Assembly (NCBI GenBank): GCA_964343195.1
Contig: CAYFIR010000090.1
Coordinates: 1-29,275, forward strand
Direction: 5' to 3'
Source: CAYVAP01 sp964343195
GTDB taxonomy: Bacteria; Bacteroidota; Bacteroidia; J057
Length of the DNA stretch: 29,275 nucleotides
How positions within the stretch are numbered: position 1 is the stretch's first letter; the number at the start of each line of letters is the position of its first letter. This document shows, piece by piece, positions 8,817-15,586 of this stretch. Under the pieces are notes generated by a model, which was not told the origin of the DNA, made no database searches, and saw nothing but the letters and a program-made list of their open reading frames with translations. The translations under genes were made by a program, and so were the position numbers.

Positions 8817-8824
8817 TACCTTCG
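8817..8824 (+). promoter_or_regulatory. Candidate Bacteroidota -7 promoter element
   Basis: TACCTTCG matches the known Bacteroidota -7 consensus TAnnTTTG at all but one fixed position. It lies 4 bases before the ATG at 8829, so the mRNA would have almost no leader. No -33 TTTG at normal spacing was found, so this stays tentative. Confidence 0.35.
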
Positions 8825-8828
8825 CCCC

Positions 8829-9947
8829 ATGCATATGCACGTCATACTGCCCGATGTGCCCTATCCTTCAAAGTCGGGGATAGAGGAAGATCGTTTTTTT
8901 CGTCTTCAGGCTCTGGCTGCACAGGGAGTGGGGTTGCATCTACATGCTTTCACCACAGGTCGGGTAGAGATTGCCCCCGAACTTTATGACTTGAGCGAGG
9001 ATATGCTGCTGTATCCCATCCGAAGGGGGATACTGCCACTTTCTAATCGCTATCCTAAAGAGATACAACTACGTCAACATCCTGACCTCATTCGCAACCT
9101 GCTCGGGGATGATCTGCCCATCCTGTTCGAAGGCCTTGAATCCACCTACTACCTCAGTCATCCCGATATCGAGTCACGTATCAAGGCTGTAAGGCTTCCC
9201 AGGATCGAGTGGGAATACCTGGAATTTGTCCATCAGTTGCAAAACCAGGGCAGGATGACGGCTGCTCAGGCAAGGGAGGTGCAGCGCTGGCAACAGTTTG
9301 AGCAAACCCTGAGCTACGCTACCCATCTGATGCCCATGTCACCGGTGGATGCAAAGTCCTATGCAAACTGGCATGAAAGCGTTACCTACCTCCCCCCGTT
9401 CCATGGTCATTCCAGGGTGAGCATCAAGCCCGGAAGCGGGAAATACTGGCTATTTTATGGCGACCTGGGAGAACCCGAGAACCATGCAGCAGCCATTTTT
9501 CTTCTCAAAGAGATATTTGGCACCCTCAAACGGAATCTCATTATCGCAGGGCGCAAACCTCAGGCGGAGTTGATCAGCATGGTCAGCCATATGGACCATG
9601 TCACCCTGTTTTATGATCCGGGGCAGGGCCAATTGACTGATCTCATCAGAGATGCTCATGGCCTTGTTCTGCCAGCCTTCAGGGATGGAGGACCGCATAT
9701 GAGCCTGATCCACGGCCTGTTTATGGGCAGATTTGTGGTGGTAAGTCCGCAAATGGTAGAGGGGACAGGCCTCGGCTTTGGGGTAAGTGTGGCTCAGGAC
9801 CCGGCAGCCATGCAGCGAATGGTCTTTGACCTTGGGTACCAGGAGTTCTCTGATATCGACCTGGCGCAGCGGCAGGCGGTGATCAAGGGCCGACTTGATG
9901 ATGCACAAAATGCGACCAGACTGCTGGAAATTATCAGGCAGGGATAG
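8829..9947 (+). CDS. GT4-like glycosyltransferase
   Basis: A 372-residue protein with the layout of a GT-B glycosyltransferase. The N-terminal half starts with a Rossmann-type strand and loop (HVILPDVPYPSKSGIEEDRF). The C-terminal half has the usual LFYGDLGEPEN beta-strand and loop, a second strand NLIIAGRKP, and LVLPAFRDGGPHMSLIHGL, which occupies the place of the sugar-nucleotide-binding region of GT4 enzymes. The canonical GT4 EGxGLPxxE pattern is not clear, so activity and sugar are uncertain. There is no signal peptide or membrane segment, consistent with a cytoplasmic or peripheral enzyme. ATGs at 8829 and 8835 are both possible starts. It stands alone, with no other glycan genes next to it. 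Confidence 0.7.
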   Translation: MHMHVILPDVPYPSKSGIEEDRFFRLQALAAQGVGLHLHAFTTGRVEIAPELYDLSEDMLLYPIRRGILPLSNRYPKEIQLRQHPDLIRNLLGDDLPILFEGLESTYYLSHPDIESRIKAVRLPRIEWEYLEFVHQLQNQGRMTAAQAREVQRWQQFEQTLSYATHLMPMSPVDAKSYANWHESVTYLPPFHGHSRVSIKPGSGKYWLFYGDLGEPENHAAAIFLLKEIFGTLKRNLIIAGRKPQAELISMVSHMDHVTLFYDPGQGQLTDLIRDAHGLVLPAFRDGGPHMSLIHGLFMGRFVVVSPQMVEGTGLGFGVSVAQDPAAMQRMVFDLGYQEFSDIDLAQRQAVIKGRLDDAQNATRLLEIIRQG

Positions 9948-9955
9948 AAAATACT

Positions 9956-10016
9956 GCTGCCCCACCAGCCTCAGAATATTTTCCTTACAGGAAAATCTGA
10001 AAACCAATGGGGCAGC
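9956..10016. other. Nested stem-loop between convergent genes
   Basis: An outer perfect 9-bp stem, GCTGCCCCA (9956-9964) with TGGGGCAGC (10008-10016), encloses an inner hairpin TTTTCC (9979-9984) with GGAAAA (9990-9995), itself flanked by partly complementary CAGA/TCTG. It begins just after the glycosyltransferase stop and before the convergent PPC gene, so a two-way terminator is the simplest reading. There is no long T tract on the plus strand. Confidence 0.6.
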
Positions 10017-10143
10017 CAAAATTGTCGTAAGCTGATGCGGTGGAGAAGCAGGAAGAAGGCCTGGATGTTACGTGCCAAAATCAGGCTTTCACATGGTACC
10101 AGGGATAATGATCTCCCGGTCCTCCGTTGTCAGTACAGCCTCA

Positions 10144-10830
10144 TTACTCGAAAGTGATAATCTCCAGATCGTAAGCACCTACTGCTTCTACCTCAACAGT
10201 AGTGATCTGAATGGTCCACTCGCCTTCCTCTGCTGTCAGGTCAGAGATCATGGAAACGGAGTAGTCATCTCCTTCATCATCATTTCTCCATACCTCACCG
10301 GAAGGAGAAGTCACAACGAGGAATCCATCAAATCCATAGCATGCCAGGCGAATGCTAAAGTCCCCGTCAACGTTGATTCGACGCTTAATGGTGTCGATGT
10401 ACTCGCCCTTTGGCAGTTGAGAGTCGCGGGGATCCAGGCGGCCTTCAGAACGGTCAACCTTGATCTTGGTGCTTTTGTCGATGGTCAGCTCATAATTGCC
10501 AGTTGATCCTTCATTGTAAGTGCTGGCCCAGATGGTGTAGGTGCCAGGCTTCTCAGCGAAGACTTCCAGGTAGCTGTCACTATTCTCGTGGTCGTCATTG
10601 GAATATTCCATCCCATCTGGAGTTTTGACAAACAGGTAGGAATCAAAATCCTCAGAGCTTAGACCCACCTTAATGACGGTAGGGCTATTAACAGAAACAT
10701 TGTGCTCGTCGTAGAGATAGCCCCCTTCGCGGGTATTGTCTCCATCGCTTAGGCTGCCCTCAATTGTGTCCTGGGCAAAAATAGTGGCAGCTGCAAATAG
10801 GGAGAGTACAGCCAAAAGAATTGATTTCAT
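10144..10830 (-). CDS. Secreted protein with two PPC-like beta-sandwich domains
   Basis: A 228-residue exported protein. Residues 1-20 (MKSILLAVLSLFAAATIFAQ) form a typical signal peptide. Two repeats of the bacterial pre-peptidase C-terminal (PPC) type follow, at about 21-122 and 128-226. Each has the pattern FDSYLFVKTPDG or FDGFLVVTSPSG, then an Asp-rich NDD loop, then GTYTIWAST or GEWTIQITT. In this family such domains are usually attached to secreted enzymes and may bind calcium or surfaces; here they stand alone without a catalytic domain. It is convergent with the glycosyltransferase gene. The biological role is unknown. Confidence 0.82.
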   Translation of the reverse strand: MKSILLAVLSLFAAATIFAQDTIEGSLSDGDNTREGGYLYDEHNVSVNSPTVIKVGLSSEDFDSYLFVKTPDGMEYSNDDHENSDSYLEVFAEKPGTYTIWASTYNEGSTGNYELTIDKSTKIKVDRSEGRLDPRDSQLPKGEYIDTIKRRINVDGDFSIRLACYGFDGFLVVTSPSGEVWRNDDEGDDYSVSMISDLTAEEGEWTIQITTVEVEAVGAYDLEIITFE

Positions 10831-11272
10831 GATACAGAGTATTTAAATAGATGAAAATGCTTGAGAGTCGTATGGTTGTACTGGGAAACTCAGAATTAGT
10901 TGAGGGAAAATTAAAAAAAGTAAAATGAGGCGCTGTTGTCATGACTCATGACATGGCCTCATTTTGTGCAAATACATGGTGATAGTCTTCCTCTTTAGTC
11001 TGTTCCAAACTCAGAGCAGTTGCTTTAAAAAAGCACACATCATGTGGAAATGCTGATTGGTATTCCCTTGATTAGTAGTTTTTTTAGCTTTAAGCTTAGA
11101 ACGGCTGCTGCCTAGTGCTCTGTCAAATCCCCAATGATGGGTGATCGCTGCATCTTTTTCCGCATCTCTTCGTTGAAAAATCGCTCGCCTAGTTCACTAG
11201 GCTCGAATTTTTCGCCTTGATCTACGAAAAAATCTGCTACCGGATACCCATCATTTTCCACTTGACAGAGCA
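10831..11272. other. Long non-coding region with palindrome and foldback element
   Basis: These 442 bases lie between two minus-strand genes. No coding region is supported. They hold a double palindrome at 10922-10965 and almost all of a 165-bp inverted-repeat element at 11112-11276. The stretch directly before the PPC gene start (10831-10920) is AT-rich and probably carries its promoter. Confidence 0.6.
10922..10965 (-). terminator. Double palindrome, probable minus-strand terminator
   Basis: Outer arms AAAATGAGGC (10922-10931) and GCCTCATTTT (10956-10965) are perfectly complementary. Inside is a second perfect palindrome, TGTCATGA, C, TCATGACA (10937-10953). Read on the minus strand, the structure is followed by ACTTTTTTTAAT, giving a T tract. 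It could end transcripts of the SCP2 gene or of the foldback element upstream. Confidence 0.65.
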
Positions 11273-11276
11273 CTAG
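11112..11276. mobile_element. MITE-like foldback element with 15-bp terminal inverted repeats
   Basis: CTAGTGCTCTGTCAA (11112-11126) and TTGACAGAGCACTAG (11262-11276) are perfect inverted ends of a 165-bp element. Sub-terminal ATGATGGGT and ACCCATCAT are also inverted, as are GAAAAAT/ATTTTTC (11175-11181/11207-11213) and GCCTAGT/ACTAGGC (11187-11193/11196-11202), so much of the element can fold on itself. It has no coding capacity. The right end overlaps the TAG stop of the SCP2 gene. The ends read CTAG; no longer target duplication is evident. A non-autonomous transposable element is the best reading; only one copy is in this window. Confidence 0.7.
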
Positions 11277-11575
11277 CTGAACATGGCACTCAGCTTCATG
11301 GCGGCTCCCATATCACCATCAATTTTTAGTTTCCCCTCCATAAAGGCGGACATGGGATTAAGGGTGCCGGCAAGCATCCCATCAAGGGTAGCCTTCTCCA
11401 TGTTGATGGTACACTCTGCCTCCTTGTCCTCATTGCTAATGGTATTCCCATCGCCGGTTCCGTCCACATAGATCACTCCTTCTGTATCGGAAAAGGTAAA
11501 CTTGATAGAAGAGCCAAGTGCATCGGCATTTTCGCCCATTTCCTTGACTTTGCTGGTAGTGTCTGCGAGATTCAT
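11273..11575 (-). CDS. SCP2 sterol-carrier-domain protein
   Basis: A 100-residue protein made of a single SCP2 domain, a small lipid-binding alpha/beta fold. Family hallmarks are AECTINMEKATLDGMLAGTL near residues 53-72, then NPMSAFMEGKLKIDGDMGAAMKL near 73-95. There is no signal peptide, so it is probably cytoplasmic. The domain is complete, ending in MKLSAMFS. The TAG stop codon lies inside the right inverted end of the 165-bp element at 11112-11276, so the insertion may have replaced the original stop with little change to the protein. It is divergent from the aldo/keto reductase gene, sharing a 71-base promoter region. The ligand is unknown. Confidence 0.88.
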   Translation of the reverse strand: MNLADTTSKVKEMGENADALGSSIKFTFSDTEGVIYVDGTGDGNTISNEDKEAECTINMEKATLDGMLAGTLNPMSAFMEGKLKIDGDMGAAMKLSAMFS

Positions 11576-11646
11576 ATCGTTGATTAGTGGGTTGATATAT
11601 TTTACCCATTAAGGTACGGAACGCACCCAACCAAAAAAAGAAACAA

Positions 11647-12636
11647 ATGAGATATCGTACCCTCGGACTTACGGAATGGAAAATCTCTGAAGTATCACTG
11701 GGAACATGGCAGGTAGGAGGTAGATGGGGAGAACCCTTTGACGAAACCCGCGCAGCACATATCCTGCACACCGCCATTGATAACGGCATTAACTTCATCG
11801 ATACAGCGGACGTTTATGGCGATGGAGGCCGGGAAAGCGAGCGTATCGTCGGGAAGGTTATCCGGGAGAGAACAGAGCGGATATACATCGCGACCAAAAT
11901 TGGTCGGCGACTGGATCCTCATACGGCAGCAGGCTATAATCGGGAGAATCTCACCAAATTCGTTGAGGAAGCCTTGCAAAATACCGGCATGGAAGCCCTC
12001 GACCTCGTACAGCTCCACTGCCCTCCAGGTGCAGTTTACGACCAGGAAGAGGCCTTTGAAACCATGGAGGACCTCAAAAAACAGGGAAAGATTCTTCACT
12101 ACGGGGTAAGTGTCGAAAAGGTCAGCGAGGCGCTAAAAGCCATCGAGCGACCTGGATTGGCTACCGTGCAGATAATTTTTAACCTGATGCGCCTCAAGCC
12201 CGCCGAGGAGTTCTTCGCTGCGGCCAAGAGCAAACGCAAAGGCATCATTGTCCGGGTCCCCCTGGCCAGTGGGCTGTTGACAGGGAAATTTGATGAGAAC
12301 TCACAGTTTGACGAAGGGGATCACCGACACTTTAACCGAAATGGAGAGGCCTTTGACAAGGGCGAGACGTTTTCAGGTGTGCCTTATAAGCTCGGGCTAG
12401 AGGCTGTGACCGAATACAAACGCCTGCTGGGTGAGAAGTTTTTACCAGAATTGGCCCTCAGGTGGATTTTGATGTTTGGCGAAGTTTCCTGTGTGATCCC
12501 CGGAGCAAGTCGGGAAGAGCACCTGCTTCGAAACATTCGCGCCTCGGAAGTCCCCGCATTGCCAAAAATGGCCATGGAAGAGTTACAGGAGGTTTATGAC
12601 CAGTATCTGAGAGAAATTATCCACCCGCAGTGGTAG
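11647..12636 (+). CDS. Aldo/keto reductase
   Basis: A 329-residue NAD(P)H-dependent oxidoreductase with a TIM-barrel fold. The catalytic tetrad of the family is present: D52 and Y57 in FIDTADVYG, K84 in IATKIG and H124 in LVQLHCP. The C-terminal segment VSCVIPGASREEHLLRNI is the usual cofactor-phosphate and ribose-binding region. The family reduces aldehydes and ketones; the substrate cannot be told from sequence. The length is normal. It is transcribed divergently from the SCP2 gene and followed by a monocistronic membrane-protein gene with its own probable promoter. It is probably a cytoplasmic enzyme. Confidence 0.94.
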   Translation: MRYRTLGLTEWKISEVSLGTWQVGGRWGEPFDETRAAHILHTAIDNGINFIDTADVYGDGGRESERIVGKVIRERTERIYIATKIGRRLDPHTAAGYNRENLTKFVEEALQNTGMEALDLVQLHCPPGAVYDQEEAFETMEDLKKQGKILHYGVSVEKVSEALKAIERPGLATVQIIFNLMRLKPAEEFFAAAKSKRKGIIVRVPLASGLLTGKFDENSQFDEGDHRHFNRNGEAFDKGETFSGVPYKLGLEAVTEYKRLLGEKFLPELALRWILMFGEVSCVIPGASREEHLLRNIRASEVPALPKMAMEELQEVYDQYLREIIHPQW

Positions 12637-12683
12637 CAGAATAGGCAAATCCGGATTTCTCGGAACATATGGTTCGGTAGATA

Positions 12684-12713
12684 TGTTTAATAAAGTGTAT
12701 ACAACGTTAAACA
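12684..12713. promoter_or_regulatory. Dyad upstream of membrane-protein gene, possible operator
   Basis: TGTTTAA (12684-12690) and TTAAACA (12707-12713) are 7-bp inverted arms around a spacer of 16 bases that contains the palindrome GTATAC close to its centre. The dyad ends 16 bases before the ATG at 12730, a plausible place for a repressor or activator site. No cognate regulator is known. Confidence 0.35.
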
Positions 12714-12729
12714 ATTCTATTCGAACGAT

Positions 12730-13254
12730 ATGGCTTTTTCAAATGAACATGAGAGCTCTGCCTTGGGGCAGACACACGTAGCAAGCCCTCAGGTAGACGA
12801 AATGAGGATTGATCAAATGGTGCCCTCCTTTATCCTGAAAGGAGGATTGCTAACCTCGGTATTCCTTATTGGCTATTTCCTGCTGGCTAGTGCTTTTGAT
12901 TTCAAAGAGATTGTAGAGCTTCGATACCTGAACATATTGATCCTCTCAGCTGGTATTTTTTTAACCGAATATTTCTTCCACCGACATGGCAGAGATCGGA
13001 ATACCAATTACCTCAACGGGGTTGCCCTTGGGATGGGAACCGGCCTGCTGGCGGGAGCGATTTTCAGCATCTTCTTTTACTTTTTTATTAAGTTTTTCGC
13101 ACCTGAGTTTGGGTTGGTGTTACAGGAGGTCATTCCATTTAGCTATGTAACCGCAGAACTCCTGGGAGTCGTAGCCTTCCTGGAAACCCTGTTACCCAGC
13201 TTCATGGCTACATTCATAGCACTTCAGTACTTCAAAAATGTAGATGAAGTCTGA
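12730..13254 (+). CDS. Small polytopic membrane protein, possibly DUF4199-like
   Basis: A 174-residue inner-membrane protein with about four hydrophobic helices: near 33-53 (FILKGGLLTSVFLIGYFLLA), 66-86, 95-123 (LNGVALGMGTGLLAGAIFSI) and 143-167. The glycine-rich third helix and C-terminal layout recall DUF4199 proteins of Bacteroidota, but I am not certain of that assignment. The first 30 residues are polar and likely cytoplasmic. The gene stands between the aldo/keto reductase and a strong terminator, with a dyad upstream, so it is probably a separate transcript. No function can be assigned. Confidence 0.75.
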   Translation: MAFSNEHESSALGQTHVASPQVDEMRIDQMVPSFILKGGLLTSVFLIGYFLLASAFDFKEIVELRYLNILILSAGIFLTEYFFHRHGRDRNTNYLNGVALGMGTGLLAGAIFSIFFYFFIKFFAPEFGLVLQEVIPFSYVTAELLGVVAFLETLLPSFMATFIALQYFKNVDEV

Positions 13255-13287
13255 TTGAAAACATATTCGACCATGGACTTGTGCCAG

Positions 13288-13318
13288 GGGAAGAGGAGCT
13301 ATACCTCTTCCCTTTTTT
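13288..13318 (+). terminator. Strong intrinsic terminator
   Basis: GGGAAGAGG (13288-13296), a 7-base loop and CCTCTTCCC (13304-13312) form a perfect 9-bp stem, followed by six T. It lies 33 bases after the stop of the membrane-protein gene and separates it from the phosphatase gene. Confidence 0.93.
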
Positions 13319-13378
13319 GGTACCCCTTTTGGAGTTGGCGGTTTGAGGTTGTCATCTTTATCCCCAAGCCAAAAACTT

Positions 13379-14032
13379 ATGATCAACATTTATCTCATCC
13401 GACACGCTGAAAGTGTAGGAAATGTTAACCACCACCTCGTTGGCGGTCAGTCCAATCACCTACCCCTGACAGCGCGTGGAGAGGAGCAGGCCCATAAACT
13501 GGGAAAACGACTTGCAAGTGAAGGCTGGCGGTTCGATGCCTGGTGGAGCTCTACGGCGGTTAGAACCCAGGAGACGGCTCATATAGTCGGGAAACAACTG
13601 GAGGAACCTCCCATCAGGCTACAGAAAACCCCAGACCTGCTGGAAGTAAGTCAGGGTGAGTGGGAAGGCCGATTGCGCAGCGAATGTTACCACGCAGACA
13701 CCTGGGCCCGGTTTGATGCTGATCCCCTTAATTTCAAGGCCCCTGGAGGAGAATCCTTCCTGGAAGTACAGATGAGAATGAGGCGATGGCTGGACAAGGT
13801 AACGGAGAACTATAGTGAAAAAGAAGAGGTAAAACTGGCGGCATTTTCTCATGGACTGGCTATACGTTGCCTGCTGATTCAGCTATTAGGGGCATCGCCT
13901 GCCTGGGCCCGCAGAATGGTCACCGACAACACTTCCATTACAGGGCTGCAATTTGACGGCGACAATTGGCTGATTGAGCGAATAAATGATAGCGCGCATT
14001 TGGCAGGTATGGAAAAGATTGCTCATTATTAG
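13379..14032 (+). CDS. Histidine phosphatase (phosphoglycerate-mutase-like) family protein
   Basis: A 217-residue phosphatase of the histidine phosphatase superfamily. The phosphorylated histidine is H9 in LIRHAES, with R8 beside it; further catalytic-pocket residues are R62 (AVRTQETA), E94 (SQGEWEG) and H158 (AFSHG). The start at 13379 puts the RHA motif at residue 8-10, as in most members; a TTG start at 13343 would only add an unlikely 12-residue leader. Superfamily substrates range from sugar phosphates to nucleotides and cobalamin precursors, so none can be named. The cysteine-synthase-like gene begins 41 bases after its stop on the same strand, so the two may be co-transcribed. Confidence 0.92.
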   Translation: MINIYLIRHAESVGNVNHHLVGGQSNHLPLTARGEEQAHKLGKRLASEGWRFDAWWSSTAVRTQETAHIVGKQLEEPPIRLQKTPDLLEVSQGEWEGRLRSECYHADTWARFDADPLNFKAPGGESFLEVQMRMRRWLDKVTENYSEKEEVKLAAFSHGLAIRCLLIQLLGASPAWARRMVTDNTSITGLQFDGDNWLIERINDSAHLAGMEKIAHY

Positions 14033-14073
14033 GAATAGACCTGCTGGCAAACCCAAACTCATAAATACACATC

Positions 14074-15012
14074 ATGTCCGACTCACAGATTTATGCGCAT
14101 TGGCACAAAAAGCTGACAACCCTACAGACTCAGGTGGGAAACACCCCACTGGTCCACATCTCACAGGCCTGGTCCAAACCTGGAGTTGAGCTTTATGCCA
14201 AGCTTGAGTGGGAACAGCTGGGGCAAAGCGTGAAGATACGCCCCGCCCTCCGCATGGTTCAGGAAGCCATACGGCAGGACCACCTAAAGCCCGGTATGCA
14301 TATTTTTGATTTAACCAGTGGAAATACTGGCATTGCCTACTGTGTGATCGGAGCTCAATTGGGTATTCCCGTTACCATTGTGATGCCGGAAAATGCCTCG
14401 GAAGAGCGCAAGACCATCATGCGGGCCATGGGGGGAGAACTTATCCTGCTGGATGCTGAGATGACCAGCGATGAGGTATTTGAGTACACCCAGCATCTGG
14501 CAGAGGAGCGAGCAGACAAGTACTGCTACCTCAATCAGTTTGACAACCCCGCAAACTGGAAATCCCATTACGATGGCACCGGCGTAGAAATCTACAAACA
14601 GTCCAAAGGACGGGTTACACATTTTGTAAGCTCACTGGGGACCTGTGGTACCTTCACGGGAACTGCGCGTTTTTTTCACGACCAGCATCCACATGTCCAG
14701 TGTATCGGACTTCATCCCAATCAGGCTGACCATGAACTGGAAGGCTGGAAACACCTGGCGACCTCACGTCATCCCCTCATCTACGACAGCAGCCTGGCAC
14801 ACCAGCACGAACTGGTCACTTCTGAAGAGGCTCGCTACTGGATTCAGGAAGTCGCGAGGCTGGAAGGGTTACTGCTAAGTCCCAGTTCTGCGGGAGCTCT
14901 GGCGGGAGCTATCAAGGTTGCTGAAAACCTGGACAGCGGAGTGGTGGTCACCATTTTCCCCGACGACGCATCCAAGTATGGCGCCCTCTATCAGCAATTG
15001 TATCAATCCTGA
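14074..15012 (+). CDS. Cysteine-synthase-fold PLP-dependent enzyme
   Basis: A 312-residue fold-type II PLP enzyme of the cysteine synthase (CysK/CysM) family, which joins O-acetylserine or a related donor with sulfide or thiosulfate. The Schiff-base lysine is K54 in QSVKIRPAL, the substrate-binding loop TSGNTG is at 81-86, a glycine-rich phosphate-binding loop reads GTCGTFTGT near 193-201, and PSSAGA near 269-274 holds the serine that contacts the PLP pyridine nitrogen. The usual GGSVKDR around the lysine is changed here to GQSVKIR, so the substrate may differ from that of classical cysteine synthases. The phosphatase gene lies just upstream. It is cytoplasmic, and I leave the gene symbol open because of the altered lysine motif. 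Confidence 0.88.
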   Translation: MSDSQIYAHWHKKLTTLQTQVGNTPLVHISQAWSKPGVELYAKLEWEQLGQSVKIRPALRMVQEAIRQDHLKPGMHIFDLTSGNTGIAYCVIGAQLGIPVTIVMPENASEERKTIMRAMGGELILLDAEMTSDEVFEYTQHLAEERADKYCYLNQFDNPANWKSHYDGTGVEIYKQSKGRVTHFVSSLGTCGTFTGTARFFHDQHPHVQCIGLHPNQADHELEGWKHLATSRHPLIYDSSLAHQHELVTSEEARYWIQEVARLEGLLLSPSSAGALAGAIKVAENLDSGVVVTIFPDDASKYGALYQQLYQS

Positions 15013-15078
15013 AGTTAAAATGGATCATTCGTTCACATCCAAACCTCGTTGAGTACAGCGAAATCCCGCGAAGCAGGA

Positions 15079-15099
15079 AACTACGAACCACGAACCACC
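15079..15099. repeat. Three degenerate heptamers overlapping the aroQ stop codon
   Basis: AACTACG, AACCACG and AACCACC follow one another with exact 7-base spacing. They are closely related to the array at positions 1-59. The stop codon of aroQ (15081-15083, minus strand) and its last four sense codons lie inside them. The preceding GCAGGAAACT resembles the GCGGGAAACT found, on the opposite strand, beside the tract at 19181. Confidence 0.75.
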
Positions 15100-15506
15100 G
15101 CCTCCACCGCCAATCGATACCCATCAGTCCCGAGACCGGAGATCATGCCGTGACAGGCTGGAGAGATAACAGACGTATGGCGGAAGGTTTCGCGAGCGAA
15201 AATGTGGGAAATGTGCACCTCGACTTTCGGGATCTTTAGCATTGAAAGGGCATCATGCAGTGCATAGCTATAATGCGTGAGCGCCCCACCGTTGATGATT
15301 ATCGCCTCAGTCCCATCCTGCATCGCTTTTTGAAGGCGCTCACACAGGGCACCTTCATAATTGGATTGAAAGTGCTCAAAATGATGACCTGGAAATTGGA
15401 CTTCCAGGCCAGCCATGATATCAGCCAGGGTTTCATGGCCATAGATTTCGGGCTCACGTAGCCCGAGCATGTTCAGATTGGGACCGTTCAGGATTAGCAG
15501 ACGCAT
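15081..15506 (-). CDS. aroQ: 3-dehydroquinate dehydratase, type II
   Basis: A 141-residue type II dehydroquinase, the shikimate-pathway enzyme that converts 3-dehydroquinate to 3-dehydroshikimate. Hallmarks are ILNGPNLNMLGLREPEIYG at the N-terminus with the catalytic tyrosine Y22, QSNYEGALCERLQKA, and EVHISHIFARETFRHTSVIS with the catalytic histidine region and arginines. The usual NPGAYTH loop reads NGGALTH here, a small departure near the active site. The start at 15506 gives the normal family length of about 140-150 and the usual beginning MRLLILNGPN; a start at 15575 would add 23 unrelated residues. It is divergent from xerD, an arrangement common in Bacteroidota. The C-terminal VVRGS and stop codon are encoded within a heptamer repeat. 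Confidence 0.95.
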   Translation of the reverse strand: MRLLILNGPNLNMLGLREPEIYGHETLADIMAGLEVQFPGHHFEHFQSNYEGALCERLQKAMQDGTEAIIINGGALTHYSYALHDALSMLKIPKVEVHISHIFARETFRHTSVISPACHGMISGLGTDGYRLAVEAVVRGS

Positions 15507-15586
15507 AGAGGCTATTGGGCTGGGAGAAAGATTGTAGTTTATTTGTGCAGGTTGGCAGCAGCAAAATGCAGCCATAAGGTAGTCAA

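Larger units (their letters stand above)
8519..8828. other. Intergenic region between the second marR and the glycosyltransferase gene
   Basis: No gene is supported here. It holds a terminator-like hairpin at 8627-8655 and, at its right edge, a possible -7 promoter element beside the glycosyltransferase start codon. Confidence 0.5.

Noticed and set aside
11695..12109. Frames of 120-135 codons overlapping the aldo/keto reductase
   Set aside because: Both conflict with a gene that has a complete catalytic tetrad and show no domain features.
13343..13378. TTG start giving a longer histidine phosphatase
   Set aside because: It would add 12 residues before the RHA motif, which is normally close to the N-terminus; ATG at 13379 fits better.
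15507..15575. Longer aroQ with 23 extra N-terminal residues
   Set aside because: The family starts directly with the LILNGPN strand, and the extension has no similarity and overlaps the shared promoter region with xerD.
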